Shown: positions 16,317 through 25,342 of the stretch, piece after piece
How the letters are laid out: every line of letters starts with the position of its first letter
Position numbering within the stretch: the stretch's first letter is position 1
Source: DATJZG01 sp035499295
Lineage (GTDB): Bacteria; Myxococcota; Myxococcia; Myxococcales; Anaeromyxobacteraceae
Reading direction: 5' to 3'
Assembly (NCBI GenBank): GCA_035499295.1
Contig: DATJZG010000110.1
Location: 1 to 64,000 of the forward strand
DNA: 64,000 bases
Made by a program: the position numbers and the translations under genes
Notes under the pieces: generated by a model
Seen by the model: the letters and a program-made list of their open reading frames with translations, nothing else
Told to the model about the DNA's origin: nothing
The model's database searches: none

Positions 16317-16643
16317 ATGGCCTACCTCGTCGCGGAGCCCTGCATCCGCTGCAAGTACACCGACTGCGTGGAGGTGTGCCCGGTCGACTGCTTCCACGCG
16401 GGCCCGAACTTCCTCGTCATCGATCCGGACGAGTGCATCTGCTGCGGGGCGTGCGAGCCCGCCTGCCCGGTCCAGGCCATCTTCTCCGAGGGGGACCTTC
16501 CCGAGCCGTGGGGGGAGTACGTCGGCCTCAACGCCGAGCTCTCGCGAAGGTGGCCGAGCATCACCCACAGGAAGCCGCCGCTCCCGGACGCCGACCGGTG
16601 GAAAGACGTGAGGGACAAGCGCTCCGAGCTCGATCTCGGCTGA
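16317..16643 (+). CDS. fdxA: Seven-iron ferredoxin FdxA
   Basis: A 108-residue protein starting MAYLVAEPCI, the hallmark start of FdxA. It has CIRCKYTDCVEVCPVDC for the 3Fe-4S/4Fe-4S pair and CICCGACEPACP for the second half, followed by the usual 45-residue tail with WPSIT. It carries low-potential electrons in the cytoplasm. The ATG at 16317 gives the family's conserved N-terminus exactly. It converges with the efflux outer-membrane gene, whose stop is 24 bases away. Confidence 0.92.
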   Translation: MAYLVAEPCIRCKYTDCVEVCPVDCFHAGPNFLVIDPDECICCGACEPACPVQAIFSEGDLPEPWGEYVGLNAELSRRWPSITHRKPPLPDADRWKDVRDKRSELDLG

Positions 16644-16667
16644 GAGCGACCCCCGGGGGCGGGTAGG

Positions 16668-18158
16668 CTAGGGGACGAAGGCGTCCGTCACCCGCGGCGC
16701 CGCGCGAACCGAGTCGAGGCTCCCGGCATCCCACCCGCCGCCGAGGGCCTTCACCAGGAGCACCGAGGTCACGAGGCGCTGGCCCTGGATGACGGCGGCC
16801 TGCTGCTCGTTGGCGAGGAGGTTTTGCTGGGCGATCACGACGTCGAGGTAGCTCACCAGGCCGCCCACGTACCGGGAGGTGGCGAGGTCGAGCTGGCGCC
16901 GCGACGAGGCCACCGCCTCGGCCTGCGACTGGCGCGCGGTCTCGAGCACCTCGAGGCCGGTGAGGCTGTCCTGCACCTCGCGGAAGGCGTTCAGCACCGT
17001 GGCCCGGTAGCTCGCCAGCGCCGCCTCGTAGCCCGCCCGGGAGTAGTCCACCTGGGCCCCGCGGGCGCCGCCGTCGAAGATGGCCTGGGTGAGCGTCGCC
17101 ATCACCGCCCAGAACGCGCTGGCGGGGTTGAAGAGCTGCGAGAGCTTCATCGAGTTCCACCCTCCCTGGCCGGTGAGGGCGAGGGAGGGGAAGTAGGCGG
17201 CGGTGGCCACCCCGATCTGGGCGTTGGCGGCGGCCATCTGTCGCTCCGCCTCGGCGACGTCCGGGCGGCGCTCCAGGACGTCGGAGGGCAGCCCGCCGTC
17301 GATGCGGGGCGGCTCGGCGGCGAGTTCCTGCGCCGGGACGTGGAAGTCCGGTGCCGGCTTGCCGACCAGCACCGCGATGGCGTCCTCGAACTGCTTGCGC
17401 TGCAGGAGGAGGAGCGTGGCCTGGGTGCGGGTGGCGTTGAGCAGCGTCTCTTCCTGCGCCACGTCGAGGCTCGAGGCGATGCCGCCGGCGTAGCGCGATT
17501 TCATGAGCTCGAGCCCCTTCCTCAGGTTCTCCACGTTCCGGTTGAGGATGGCGATCTCGGTGTCGAGCTGGCGCAAGGTGAAGTAGTCCGCCGCCAGCTC
17601 CGCGGTGAGGACGAGGCGCACGTTCTCCAGGTCGGCGGCGCTCGCCTGGTAGGCGGCCTGCGCCGACTCGATCGAGCGCCGGACGGACCCGAAGAGGTCG
17701 ACCTCGTAACTCAGGGTGAATGGAAGGAGATAGTTCGACTGGGTGACGGGGCTGAAGGTCGCGGTGCTGCCGCTCGGGCGGTTCCCGGAGTAGCGCTCCA
17801 CGCCGGCGGCCGGGGCGACCGACAGCGACGGGAAGAGCGAGGCATTCTGGACCGCGGCGGAAGCGCGCGCCTGGTCGAGGTGGGCGACCGCCCCCTTGAG
17901 GGTCTCGTTGGCCGAGAGCAGGTCGGCCTCCATGGTCTCCAGGTCGCCGTCGCGGAAGAGGGACCACCAGTGGGACTTGGGGACCGCGTCCTTGGGGACG
18001 GCCTCGCGCCAGGGCTCCGTCACCTCCCATTTCACGGGCGCGGAGACCGGGGGGCGGTTGTAGTTCGGCCCCACCGAGCAGCCGGCGGCGAGGGCGAGGA
18101 GAGCGGCGCCCCAGAGACCGGCGTGGGGGCGCAGGGGAAGAGGTCGAGGGCGCGTCAT
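16668..18158 (-). CDS. RND efflux outer-membrane lipoprotein, NodT family
   Basis: A 496-residue outer-membrane factor with signal peptide and lipobox LAAGC (Cys at about residue 27) followed by SVGPNYNRPP, the classic start of NodT/OprM-type proteins. Paired coiled-coil repeats follow, with ERRPDVAEAERQMAAANAQIG in two parts of the second half. It forms the exit duct of the adjacent RND pump. The start ATG overlaps the adaptor stop as ATGA. It is the last gene of a three-gene efflux operon. Confidence 0.93.
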   Translation of the reverse strand: MTRPRPLPLRPHAGLWGAALLALAAGCSVGPNYNRPPVSAPVKWEVTEPWREAVPKDAVPKSHWWSLFRDGDLETMEADLLSANETLKGAVAHLDQARASAAVQNASLFPSLSVAPAAGVERYSGNRPSGSTATFSPVTQSNYLLPFTLSYEVDLFGSVRRSIESAQAAYQASAADLENVRLVLTAELAADYFTLRQLDTEIAILNRNVENLRKGLELMKSRYAGGIASSLDVAQEETLLNATRTQATLLLLQRKQFEDAIAVLVGKPAPDFHVPAQELAAEPPRIDGGLPSDVLERRPDVAEAERQMAAANAQIGVATAAYFPSLALTGQGGWNSMKLSQLFNPASAFWAVMATLTQAIFDGGARGAQVDYSRAGYEAALASYRATVLNAFREVQDSLTGLEVLETARQSQAEAVASSRRQLDLATSRYVGGLVSYLDVVIAQQNLLANEQQAAVIQGQRLVTSVLLVKALGGGWDAGSLDSVRAAPRVTDAFVP

Positions 18159-19453
18159 CGGGGAGACTTCTCCCGGGCGGGAGAGGGCCGGCTTTCCCCC
18201 GGGGGGCCAGTCGGGCGCTTCCCCGGCGGGGAGTCCGGCAGGAGGGGGTTCGCGACCTCTCGAGCGCGGACCTCCTGCCCGGCCTCGATGCCGTCGGGGG
18301 GATTGAGGACGATGAGGTCGTCCGCCTTGAGCCCGGACACCACCTCCAGCGAAGCGCCGTAGTCGCGGCCGATGGCGAGCGCCTGCAGGCGGACGCGCTG
18401 GTTCTGGTCGACCACCACCGCTCGCAGACCCTCCGAGCGGAAGAGGAGCGCGTTCACCGGCACCCGGAGCCGGTCCCCCTCCAGCTGGATGTGGAGATGG
18501 ACCTGGGCGTACCCGCCCGGCAGGAGCCTTCCCTCCCGGTTCGGGACGTCCACCTCGGTGAGCAGGGCGTGCGTGGCGAGGTCGATCGCCCCGGCAGTGC
18601 GAACCACCTCGCCCCGGAATGTCTCGCCGGGGTAGTGGGTCACGGTGAGGTAGGCGGGCAGGCCCGGGCGGATGGAAGGTGCGAAAGCCTCGGGCACGCT
18701 CACGTAGACCCGCATGGGATCGGTCTTTGCCAGCACGAAGAGGAGCTGCGAAGCCCCTCCGTTCCCGGCGTTGATGAGGGTGCCGATGTCGACGTTGCGC
18801 CGGGTGATGACGCCTTCGAACGGGCTGTAGATCCGCTGGAAGGACTTGGTCTCCTCCAGGCGGCGCACGTTGGCCTCGAGGGAGTGGACGATGGCCCTCT
18901 TGGCGGCGAGATCGCCCGCGGCGTTGTCGACCTCCTGGCGGGAGACGCTGTCGGTCTTGAGCAACTCGCGGTAGCGGGCCTCGGTGATCTCGGAGAGGTG
19001 CTCGTTGGCCTGCGCCGTGACGAGGTCGGCCCTGGCCGAGAGAAGCTGCTGATCGACCTCCGGCGTGTCGATGTCGGCGAGCGGCTCCCCCTGCACCACC
19101 CGGCTTCCGATGTCGTGGTACCACTTTCGCAAGTAGCCGTTGGTGCGCGCGTAGATGGGCGACTCGACGAACGCCTGCAGCGTCCCGGGGAGCACGAGCT
19201 CCTCGGAGGCGACCTGGGCGGCCGGGTGGATGACCGCCACGGTGGGGATGGTCTGCGCCTCGGTGTCCTTGGCGAGCGCCTGGAACTGACGGTGTCGCCA
19301 CACCATGAGGAGCCCGCCGATCACCACCAGCGAGGCGGCCAGTACCGAGAAGACGAGGAAGAGCGCGCTCTTCTGAGCCGGCCGTCGCGCGGGCTCTCCC
19401 TCGCGGGCGTCGTCGATCGGGGTGCGTCTCTCGCCGGAAGATGTGTCGCTCAT
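18155..19453 (-). CDS. RND membrane-fusion protein (HlyD/AcrA type)
   Basis: A 432-residue adaptor. It has a cytoplasmic stub, one TM helix at about residues 30-50, a lipoyl half-motif (SPIYARTNGYLRKWYHDIG), a coiled-coil hairpin at about 120-200, the second lipoyl half (YSPFEGVITRRNVDIGTLI), then beta-barrel and membrane-proximal domains. A proline-rich tail closes the protein. It links pump and outer-membrane channel. It overlaps both neighbours by four bases (ATGA), so the three subunits are translationally coupled. Confidence 0.93.
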   Translation of the reverse strand: MSDTSSGERRTPIDDAREGEPARRPAQKSALFLVFSVLAASLVVIGGLLMVWRHRQFQALAKDTEAQTIPTVAVIHPAAQVASEELVLPGTLQAFVESPIYARTNGYLRKWYHDIGSRVVQGEPLADIDTPEVDQQLLSARADLVTAQANEHLSEITEARYRELLKTDSVSRQEVDNAAGDLAAKRAIVHSLEANVRRLEETKSFQRIYSPFEGVITRRNVDIGTLINAGNGGASQLLFVLAKTDPMRVYVSVPEAFAPSIRPGLPAYLTVTHYPGETFRGEVVRTAGAIDLATHALLTEVDVPNREGRLLPGGYAQVHLHIQLEGDRLRVPVNALLFRSEGLRAVVVDQNQRVRLQALAIGRDYGASLEVVSGLKADDLIVLNPPDGIEAGQEVRAREVANPLLPDSPPGKRPTGPPGESRPSPAREKSPR

Positions 19454-22400
19454 GTCGCCGCCGCCCCTTGTCCGGAAGCCCGAGCGTGCCTGCGCTCGAC
19501 CCAGCCGTGGATGATGGAGAAGACGCAGGGCACGAAGAAGAGGGTGGCTACGGTGGCGAACAGGAGGCCCCCGATCACGGCGCGCCCGAGCGGGGCGTTC
19601 TGCTCGCCGCCCTCGCCCAGGCCGATGGCCATGGGGACCATGCCGATGATCATGGCGAGCGCGGTCATGATGACCGGCCGGATGCGGACGAAGCCGGCCT
19701 CGAGTGCCGCCTCGAAAGCGCTCTTCCCCTCCCGCAGCTGCTCGCGCGCGAAGGAGATCATGAGGATGCTGTTGGCCGTCGCCACCCCCATGCACATGAT
19801 GGCCCCGGTCAACGAGGGCACGCTCAGGGTGGTGTGGGTGAAGAGCAGCATCCAGCAGATCCCGGCGAGCGCCCCGGGGAGCGCGGTGATGATGATGAAG
19901 GGGTCGAGCCACGACTGGAAGTTGACGACGATGAGGAGGTAGGCGAGGACGATGGCGGCGACGAGCCCCACCCCGAGGCCGAAGAACGACGAGGCCATGG
20001 TCTGCACCTGACCCCGGATGAAGATCCGGCTGCCGCGGGGCAGTTCCTTCCGGATGGCGGCCACCGCCTTGCCCACCTCCTCGGATACCGAACCCAAGTC
20101 GCGCCGGGAGACGGAGGCGTACACGTTGACCATGGGTTGGACGTTGTAGTGGGAGACGGAGGCGGGGCGCGCCACGGTGGACATGGAGGTGAGGTTGGCG
20201 AGGATCTGGGGCGGCGCCCTGCCACCGCTCGGGGTGACGGGGGTGTTCTGCAGCGCCTGGAAGGTGTCGACCCGGTACTGCGGGGTCTGAACCGCGACGT
20301 TGTAGCTCACCCCGTTCTTGGGATCGAGCCAGAAGTTCGGGGCGGTCTGGAAGCTGCCCGAAAGCGAGACGAGCACGTTCTGGGCGATGTCGCGCGCCTC
20401 GACGCCCATGTCCTGCGCGCGGGTGCGCTCGATGTTCATGTAGAGGGTGGGGGCGTCGAAGGCCTGCTGGACGTGCACGTCGGCCGTTCCCGGGACATGG
20501 CGGATCTGGTTGGCGAGCTTGAGGCCGGCTCGGTAGTTGGTCTCCTGATCCTGCCCCAGGATCTGGATGTCGATGGGGGCCGGGGTGCCGAAGTTCAGGA
20601 TCTGCGTCACGATGTCCGCCGGCTGGAAGAAGAACTGGACGCCGGGAAACTCCCTCGGCAGGCTGCGGCGCAGTTCGTCCACGTACTCGCTGGTGGGCCG
20701 GTTCCGCTCCTCCTTGAGCTGGACCAGGATCTCGGCGTCCGAGGTCCCGATGGTACCCGAGTTGCTGTAGGTGAGGTTGATGCCGGAGTAGGGGAGGCCG
20801 ATGTTGTCGAGGACGGTGATCAGGTCCTCCTCGGGGATGGTGCGGCGGATGAGCTGGTTCACCTGATCGGTGAGGCGGGCGGTCTCCTCGATGCGCAAGC
20901 CGGTGCGCGCGCGCAGGTGGAGCCGGATCTGCCCGGCGTCGACGTTCGGGAAGAAGTCCCGCCCGAGCACGAGGGTGAGCGCGGCGGAGAGCGTGCAGAA
21001 GGCGAGGAAGCAGGCGGCGAACGGCCAGGCGTGCTCGAGCGCGGTGGTGAGCGCGCGCCGGTAGGCGGCGCGGAAACGCTCGAAGCCCCGCTCGAACGCC
21101 TGCTGGAAGCGGCGGAGAGGGCCCATCCGTTCGCCGACGTGGTCCTCGGCGTGGTACTCGTCCTTGGCGCTCAAGAGGTACTTCGCCAGGGTCGGCACGA
21201 TGGTGCGCGACCAGCCGTAGGAGGCGAGCATGGCGAAGGTCACCGCCTCCGCCAGGGGGACGAACAGGTAGCGGGCCACTCCCGAGAGCAGGAACATCGG
21301 GATGAACACGATGCAGATGCAGATGGTCGACACGAAGGCGGGGACGGCGATCTGCTGCGCCCCGTCCAGGATGGCCTGCACCGTCTCCTTGCCCATGGCG
21401 AGGTTGCGGTTGATGTTCTCGATCTCGACGGTGGCGTCGTCGACCAGGATGCCGACGGCGAGGGCCAGGCCGCCGAGTGTCATGATGTTGATGGTCTCGC
21501 CGAGCGCGCTCAGGCAGAGGATGCTGACGAGGATGGAGAGCGGGATGGAGATGGCGATGATGAGCGTGCTCTTCCAGTTCCCGAGGAAGAGCAGGATCAT
21601 GGCCGCGGTCAGGCAGGCGGCGATGAGCGCCTCGCGGAGCACGCCCTGGATGGCGGCGCGGACGAACAGGGACTGGTCGAAGAAGGTGGTGATGTTGAGC
21701 CCGTCCGGCAAGGAGGGGCGGTAGTCCTTGAGCGTCTGCTTCACCCGGTCGACGATGGAGAGGGTGGAGGCATTGCCGGTTTTGTAGACGCTCATGAGCA
21801 CGCCGCGCTGGCCGTTCGCCAGGACGACGTTGGTCTGGGGGACGAAGCCATCGCGGACGTGCGCGACGTCCCGGAGGTAGATGGTGGAGCCGTTCACCGT
21901 CTTCACCGGGAGATCGTTCAGGGCCGCCACCGAGCTCGGGCTGCCGTTCATCTCCACGTTGTATTCGAGGGCCCCCAGCTTGGCGGTGCCGGTGGGCAGG
22001 ATCAGGTTCTGGGCGTTGACGGCGTTCACGATGTCCACCGCCGACAGCCCCTTCGCCTGCAGAGCGGTCGGATCGATGTCGACCGAGATGACGCGCTGCT
22101 TGCCGCCGTAGGGGAACGGCATGGAGGCGCCCTGGACGGTAGCGAGCTGCGTGCGGATGAAGTTGTTGCCGTAATCGAAGAGCTGCTGTTCGCTGAGCCG
22201 GTCGCTCGTCAGGCCGATCTGCAGGACCGGCACGGTCGAGGCGGAGTAGATCATGACGAGCGGCGGGGTGGTGCCGGGCGGGAGGCTGCGCAGGAAGGTC
22301 TGCGAGATGGCCGCGGTCTGCGCCAGGGCCGTCTGCACGTTGGCGTTCGGCTGGAAGAAGACCTTGATGATGGCGATCCCGGTAAGCGACTGCGATTCGA

Positions 22401-22641
22401 TGTGCTCGACGTCGTTCACGAGCGTGGTGACGCCGCGCTCGACGTTGGAGGTGATGCGCCGCTCCATCTCCTGCGGCTGGAGCCCGTTGTAGCTCCAGAC
22501 GAGGGCGATTACCGGGATGTTGATCTCCGGGAAGATGTCCGTGGGGGTCCGCGAGAGGACGAACGGCGTCGTGAGGAGGATGACGAGCGCCAGCACCACG
22601 AAGGTGTACGGCCTCGAGAGGGCCAGTCGGACGATCCACAT
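19450..22641 (-). CDS. RND efflux pump permease (AcrB/HAE-1-like)
   Basis: A 1063-residue pump of normal family length. It has TM1 at residues 10-30, a large periplasmic domain, a TM block beginning near residue 340 containing GILVDDATVEIENI with the two proton-relay aspartates, a second periplasmic loop after a TM near 540, and a final TM block. The DxxIE variant, together with homology to MdtB/C-like proteins, leaves the substrate open: drugs, solvents or bile-type compounds. It is first in the operon with the adaptor and NodT protein. No local repressor gene (TetR or MarR) is next to it, which is unusual for such operons. Confidence 0.93.
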   Translation of the reverse strand: MWIVRLALSRPYTFVVLALVILLTTPFVLSRTPTDIFPEINIPVIALVWSYNGLQPQEMERRITSNVERGVTTLVNDVEHIESQSLTGIAIIKVFFQPNANVQTALAQTAAISQTFLRSLPPGTTPPLVMIYSASTVPVLQIGLTSDRLSEQQLFDYGNNFIRTQLATVQGASMPFPYGGKQRVISVDIDPTALQAKGLSAVDIVNAVNAQNLILPTGTAKLGALEYNVEMNGSPSSVAALNDLPVKTVNGSTIYLRDVAHVRDGFVPQTNVVLANGQRGVLMSVYKTGNASTLSIVDRVKQTLKDYRPSLPDGLNITTFFDQSLFVRAAIQGVLREALIAACLTAAMILLFLGNWKSTLIIAISIPLSILVSILCLSALGETINIMTLGGLALAVGILVDDATVEIENINRNLAMGKETVQAILDGAQQIAVPAFVSTICICIVFIPMFLLSGVARYLFVPLAEAVTFAMLASYGWSRTIVPTLAKYLLSAKDEYHAEDHVGERMGPLRRFQQAFERGFERFRAAYRRALTTALEHAWPFAACFLAFCTLSAALTLVLGRDFFPNVDAGQIRLHLRARTGLRIEETARLTDQVNQLIRRTIPEEDLITVLDNIGLPYSGINLTYSNSGTIGTSDAEILVQLKEERNRPTSEYVDELRRSLPREFPGVQFFFQPADIVTQILNFGTPAPIDIQILGQDQETNYRAGLKLANQIRHVPGTADVHVQQAFDAPTLYMNIERTRAQDMGVEARDIAQNVLVSLSGSFQTAPNFWLDPKNGVSYNVAVQTPQYRVDTFQALQNTPVTPSGGRAPPQILANLTSMSTVARPASVSHYNVQPMVNVYASVSRRDLGSVSEEVGKAVAAIRKELPRGSRIFIRGQVQTMASSFFGLGVGLVAAIVLAYLLIVVNFQSWLDPFIIITALPGALAGICWMLLFTHTTLSVPSLTGAIMCMGVATANSILMISFAREQLREGKSAFEAALEAGFVRIRPVIMTALAMIIGMVPMAIGLGEGGEQNAPLGRAVIGGLLFATVATLFFVPCVFSIIHGWVERRHARASGQGAAAT

Positions 22642-22793
22642 GAGGGAGCCGAGATACCTTATGCCCGGGACATCCGGAGGGAATCGGGTACCACAGAACG
22701 CCGCCGGGGTCTAAGCGCTCTCGCCCGCACCGGCGAGGCTTAACGAAACTTCAACGGACCGCGCCCTCGCCCCCGGGGCACTGCGGCCGGAGC

Positions 22794-23342
22794 TCACGTC
22801 TTCGGGCCCAGGACGGAAGCGCCGCCCGGGGCGGCAGGCTCCAGCTTCCGGAAGCAGCCGACGAGCTCGGCGAGGATGGAGACCGCGATCTCGCCGGGCG
22901 TGGCGGCGCCGAGCGGCAGGCCCACCGGTCCGTGGACGCGTTCCAGGGCCGGCTCCTCGAACCCCTGGGCCCGCAGGCGCTCCCTCAGCCCCGCCTGCGT
23001 GCTCTTGCCTCCCAGGCACCCGACGTAGAAGGCCCCGGAGCGCAAGGCCGCGCCGATGGCGGGGTCGTCGAGCTGCGGGTCGTGGGCCAGGGAGACGAGC
23101 GCCGAGCGGCGGTCGAGGCGGATGCGCGCGAGCGCCGTCTCGGGAGGCTCCGCGGCGACCTCGACGCCGGGGAACCGCTCCGGGGTCGCGAAGCCGGGAC
23201 GCGGGTCGACCACCACCACGGCGAGGCCGGCGAGCTGGGCCATCGGGGCGAGGGCTTGAGCGATTCGCGCGGCGCCCACGATGACGAGGCGCGGGGGCGG
23301 AACGGCAGGGGAGAGGGTTACGGGCGCGCCGGTGGGTTCCAT
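22794..23342 (-). CDS. XdhC/CoxF-type Rossmann-domain protein, short form
   Basis: A 182-residue protein with the Rossmann half of XdhC: LVIVGAARIAQALAPMA near residue 20, VVVVDPRPGFATPERFP, YVGCLGGKSTQ and GLPLGAATPGEIAVSILAEL. XdhC proteins bind molybdenum cofactor and insert it into xanthine or carbon-monoxide dehydrogenase-type enzymes. The usual N-terminal XdhC_CoxI domain is missing. ATG 23342 is chosen; the longer frame would need TTG or GTG. No molybdenum hydroxylase gene is in the window, but a molybdate-type regulator lies 2 kb downstream on the other strand. Confidence 0.75.
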   Translation of the reverse strand: MEPTGAPVTLSPAVPPPRLVIVGAARIAQALAPMAQLAGLAVVVVDPRPGFATPERFPGVEVAAEPPETALARIRLDRRSALVSLAHDPQLDDPAIGAALRSGAFYVGCLGGKSTQAGLRERLRAQGFEEPALERVHGPVGLPLGAATPGEIAVSILAELVGCFRKLEPAAPGGASVLGPKT

Positions 23343-23471
23343 GGCCGGGAGCGTACCCTTTCGGGGTATGGCGCGCACGAGCAAACCGGGCCGCCGCCCG
23401 CGCGGCGGCGGGGCCGAAGAAGCGCCGAGGCGCGAGGGGGGGCGCCTCCTCCTCTGCCGCCGGCTCCCCGC

Positions 23472-24263
23472 TCACGCGGCGTCATAGGCCTCTCGCACGC
23501 GATCGGCCCCGCAGTCCCGCTCGAGCCGCCGCACCGTGAAGTGCGAGCGGGCGGTCTCCTGGAAGTGATGGATGAAGAGCGTGTTGATGGCGGCCCCGCC
23601 CAGGGCGCCGACGAGCGGCACGAGTTGGGCCGCGACCTTCTCGGTGACGCTCACGCCGAGCCGCTGCGCGATGCGCGCCAGGAGCTGAAGGATCGCTGGG
23701 GCGCCCTTGTCCCCGAGTGCCTCGGTCACGCCCCGCCCGGCCACGAATTCCGCGGCCTCGGCGACGGCCCGCGCCAGGACGGCTCGGGTAGCGAAGTAGG
23801 AGGCGTCCGAGGCGTCGTCGGTCGCCGAGCGCGAGCCGTACGCGAAGACCGCGAGGCACTCGAGGCGACTCGCCACCTGCGAGAGGTCCTCTCCCTGGGC
23901 CCTGGCGTTGTCGGCGATGGAGCGCAGCATGACGGTGAGCGAGACGGGCAGCTCCACGAGGAGCCCGGGGAGGCCAGTCGCCCCCCCGACGGCGCCGGTG
24001 ACCGCCACCGCCCCGCGGTGGAGCCAGTCGGAGGCCGGCACCGCCCTGCGATCGAGGGTGCGCAGCGCGACCCCGAGGGACGCGGAGAGCGCCCTGCGCG
24101 TGCCCGCCTGGATGGCCCGCTGCGCCCCCTCCGGCAGGCTCCTCACGAGCGCCTCGACGGGCCTCCCGGCAGCGTCGGCGATCCGAATCGCGAGCCCCGG
24201 GTTCTCCAGGGTCTTCTTCGCCCTTGCGAGCGCCTCGAGGTCGCCTGGGGAGAGGCCTGCCAT
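23472..24263 (-). CDS. EcsC-family protein
   Basis: A 263-residue protein with the EcsC pattern: an N-terminal helix with ARAKKTLENPGLAIRIADAAG, a glycine-rich hydrophobic centre (GAVGGATGLPGLLVELPVSL) followed by MLRSIADNARAQGED, and a late GALGGAAINTLFIHHFQ. EcsC proteins were named for association with an ABC transporter affecting secretion in Bacillus, but their biochemical role is unsettled. The ATG at 24263 gives a natural start. It is divergent from the VanX gene across 175 bases. Confidence 0.75.
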   Translation of the reverse strand: MAGLSPGDLEALARAKKTLENPGLAIRIADAAGRPVEALVRSLPEGAQRAIQAGTRRALSASLGVALRTLDRRAVPASDWLHRGAVAVTGAVGGATGLPGLLVELPVSLTVMLRSIADNARAQGEDLSQVASRLECLAVFAYGSRSATDDASDASYFATRAVLARAVAEAAEFVAGRGVTEALGDKGAPAILQLLARIAQRLGVSVTEKVAAQLVPLVGALGGAAINTLFIHHFQETARSHFTVRRLERDCGADRVREAYDAA

Positions 24264-24359
24264 GGACAGAGGGTACCCGACCTTCGCGCCGGGGCGGCGC
24301 CCTCGAGGCACGCCCAGATGCAGAGCTGCGCCCTGTAGGCTGAACTCATGTTCCGTAAG

Positions 24360-24372
24360 GGTCCGACGGACC
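24360..24372. promoter_or_regulatory. 13-base palindrome upstream of the VanX-like gene
   Basis: GGTCCG-A-CGGACC is a perfect 6+1+6 palindrome in the divergent intergenic region, 66 bases before the VanX-like start and 96 bases before the EcsC start. It could be an operator. No adjacent regulator points to its partner. Confidence 0.25.
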
Positions 24373-24438
24373 TGCGAGGGTGCCGGGTCGGCGCCCCCCG
24401 GGGCGCGGTAGACTCTCGCCAAGGCGGGGATCCACACG

Positions 24439-25230
24439 ATGGTTCGATGTCGCATCGCCCCTTCCGCTTCCGCGTGCGCGCTCGCCGTCCTCCTCGGCTG
24501 CCCGCAGGCCCCCCGGCCGGCCGGGGCGGGGAAGGGGACGGTGTCCGAGCGTCCGGGCGATTTCGTCTCGCTCGCCGAGATCGATCCGAGCGTGGTGCTC
24601 GAGCTGCGCTACTTCGGCTCGCACAATTTCCTCGGCAAGCGCGTGCCGGGCTACCGGGCCGAGAAGTGCCTTCTCACCCGGCCGACGGCCGAGGCTCTGA
24701 GGAAGGCGCAGGCCGACCTCAAGCCCTTCGGCCTCTCCCTCAAAGTCTACGACTGCTATCGGCCGCAGCGGGCCGTCGACGCCTTCATCGCCTGGGCCAA
24801 GGACCCGGGCGAGACGAGGATGCAGGGCGAGTTCTTCCCGCGGGTTCCGAAGGACCGCATCTTCGCCGAGGGCTATCTGGTGGCGCGCAGCGGCCACAGC
24901 CGCGGCAGCACCGTCGACCTGACGGTCATCGCCCTGCCCGCGGCGCCGCAGGAGAGCTACCGGGAGGGCGACGCGCTCCGCGACTGCGGCCTGCCCGCAG
25001 GCGAGCGCTTCCGGGACAACAGCCTCGACTTCGGGACAGGCTACGACTGCTTCGACCCCCTCGCCAACGTGGAGAACCCGCGCATCGGCGTCGATCAGAG
25101 GACGAAGCGGATCATGCTCCGCGCCCTGCTGGAGAAGCACGGGTTCAAGCCCTACCCGCCGGAGTGGTGGCACTTCACCCTGCGGGACGAGCCCTACCCG
25201 GAGACCTGGTTCGACTTCGAGATCGAGTGA
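24439..25230 (+). CDS. D-alanyl-D-alanine dipeptidase, VanX family, lipoprotein
   Basis: A 263-residue zinc dipeptidase. The signal peptide ends LLGC, a lipobox with Cys at about residue 21. The VanX zinc site is complete: SGHSRGSTVDLT gives H153 and D160, and PEWWHF gives the catalytic E242 and the third ligand H245. RPQRAVDAFIAWAKD carries the conserved Arg. VanX enzymes hydrolyse D-Ala-D-Ala. Outside vancomycin clusters they recycle wall dipeptides or act as periplasmic DdpX-type enzymes. No VanH or VanA gene is present, so resistance is not implied. Confidence 0.88.
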   Translation: MVRCRIAPSASACALAVLLGCPQAPRPAGAGKGTVSERPGDFVSLAEIDPSVVLELRYFGSHNFLGKRVPGYRAEKCLLTRPTAEALRKAQADLKPFGLSLKVYDCYRPQRAVDAFIAWAKDPGETRMQGEFFPRVPKDRIFAEGYLVARSGHSRGSTVDLTVIALPAAPQESYREGDALRDCGLPAGERFRDNSLDFGTGYDCFDPLANVENPRIGVDQRTKRIMLRALLEKHGFKPYPPEWWHFTLRDEPYPETWFDFEIE

Positions 25231-25342
25231 GGGGAGGTCGGGCGCGCTCTCGCGCGGGGTGGCTCCGGCGGCGGACGAAGGCGCACCTCCCGTGCGGGGT
25301 CGGCCCCCCCCCTTCGCGCACCGGGTATACTCGGGCGCTGCG

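Noticed and set aside
19441..22743. An 1100-codon plus-strand frame antisense to the RND pump
   Set aside because: The composition is Asp/Glu/Gly/Arg-rich with no fold signals. The pump on the minus strand is unmistakable.
24439..25230. VanX as a sign of a vancomycin-resistance cluster
   Set aside because: No VanH, VanA, VanS or VanR genes lie around it. Lone VanX-like dipeptidases are widespread housekeeping enzymes.
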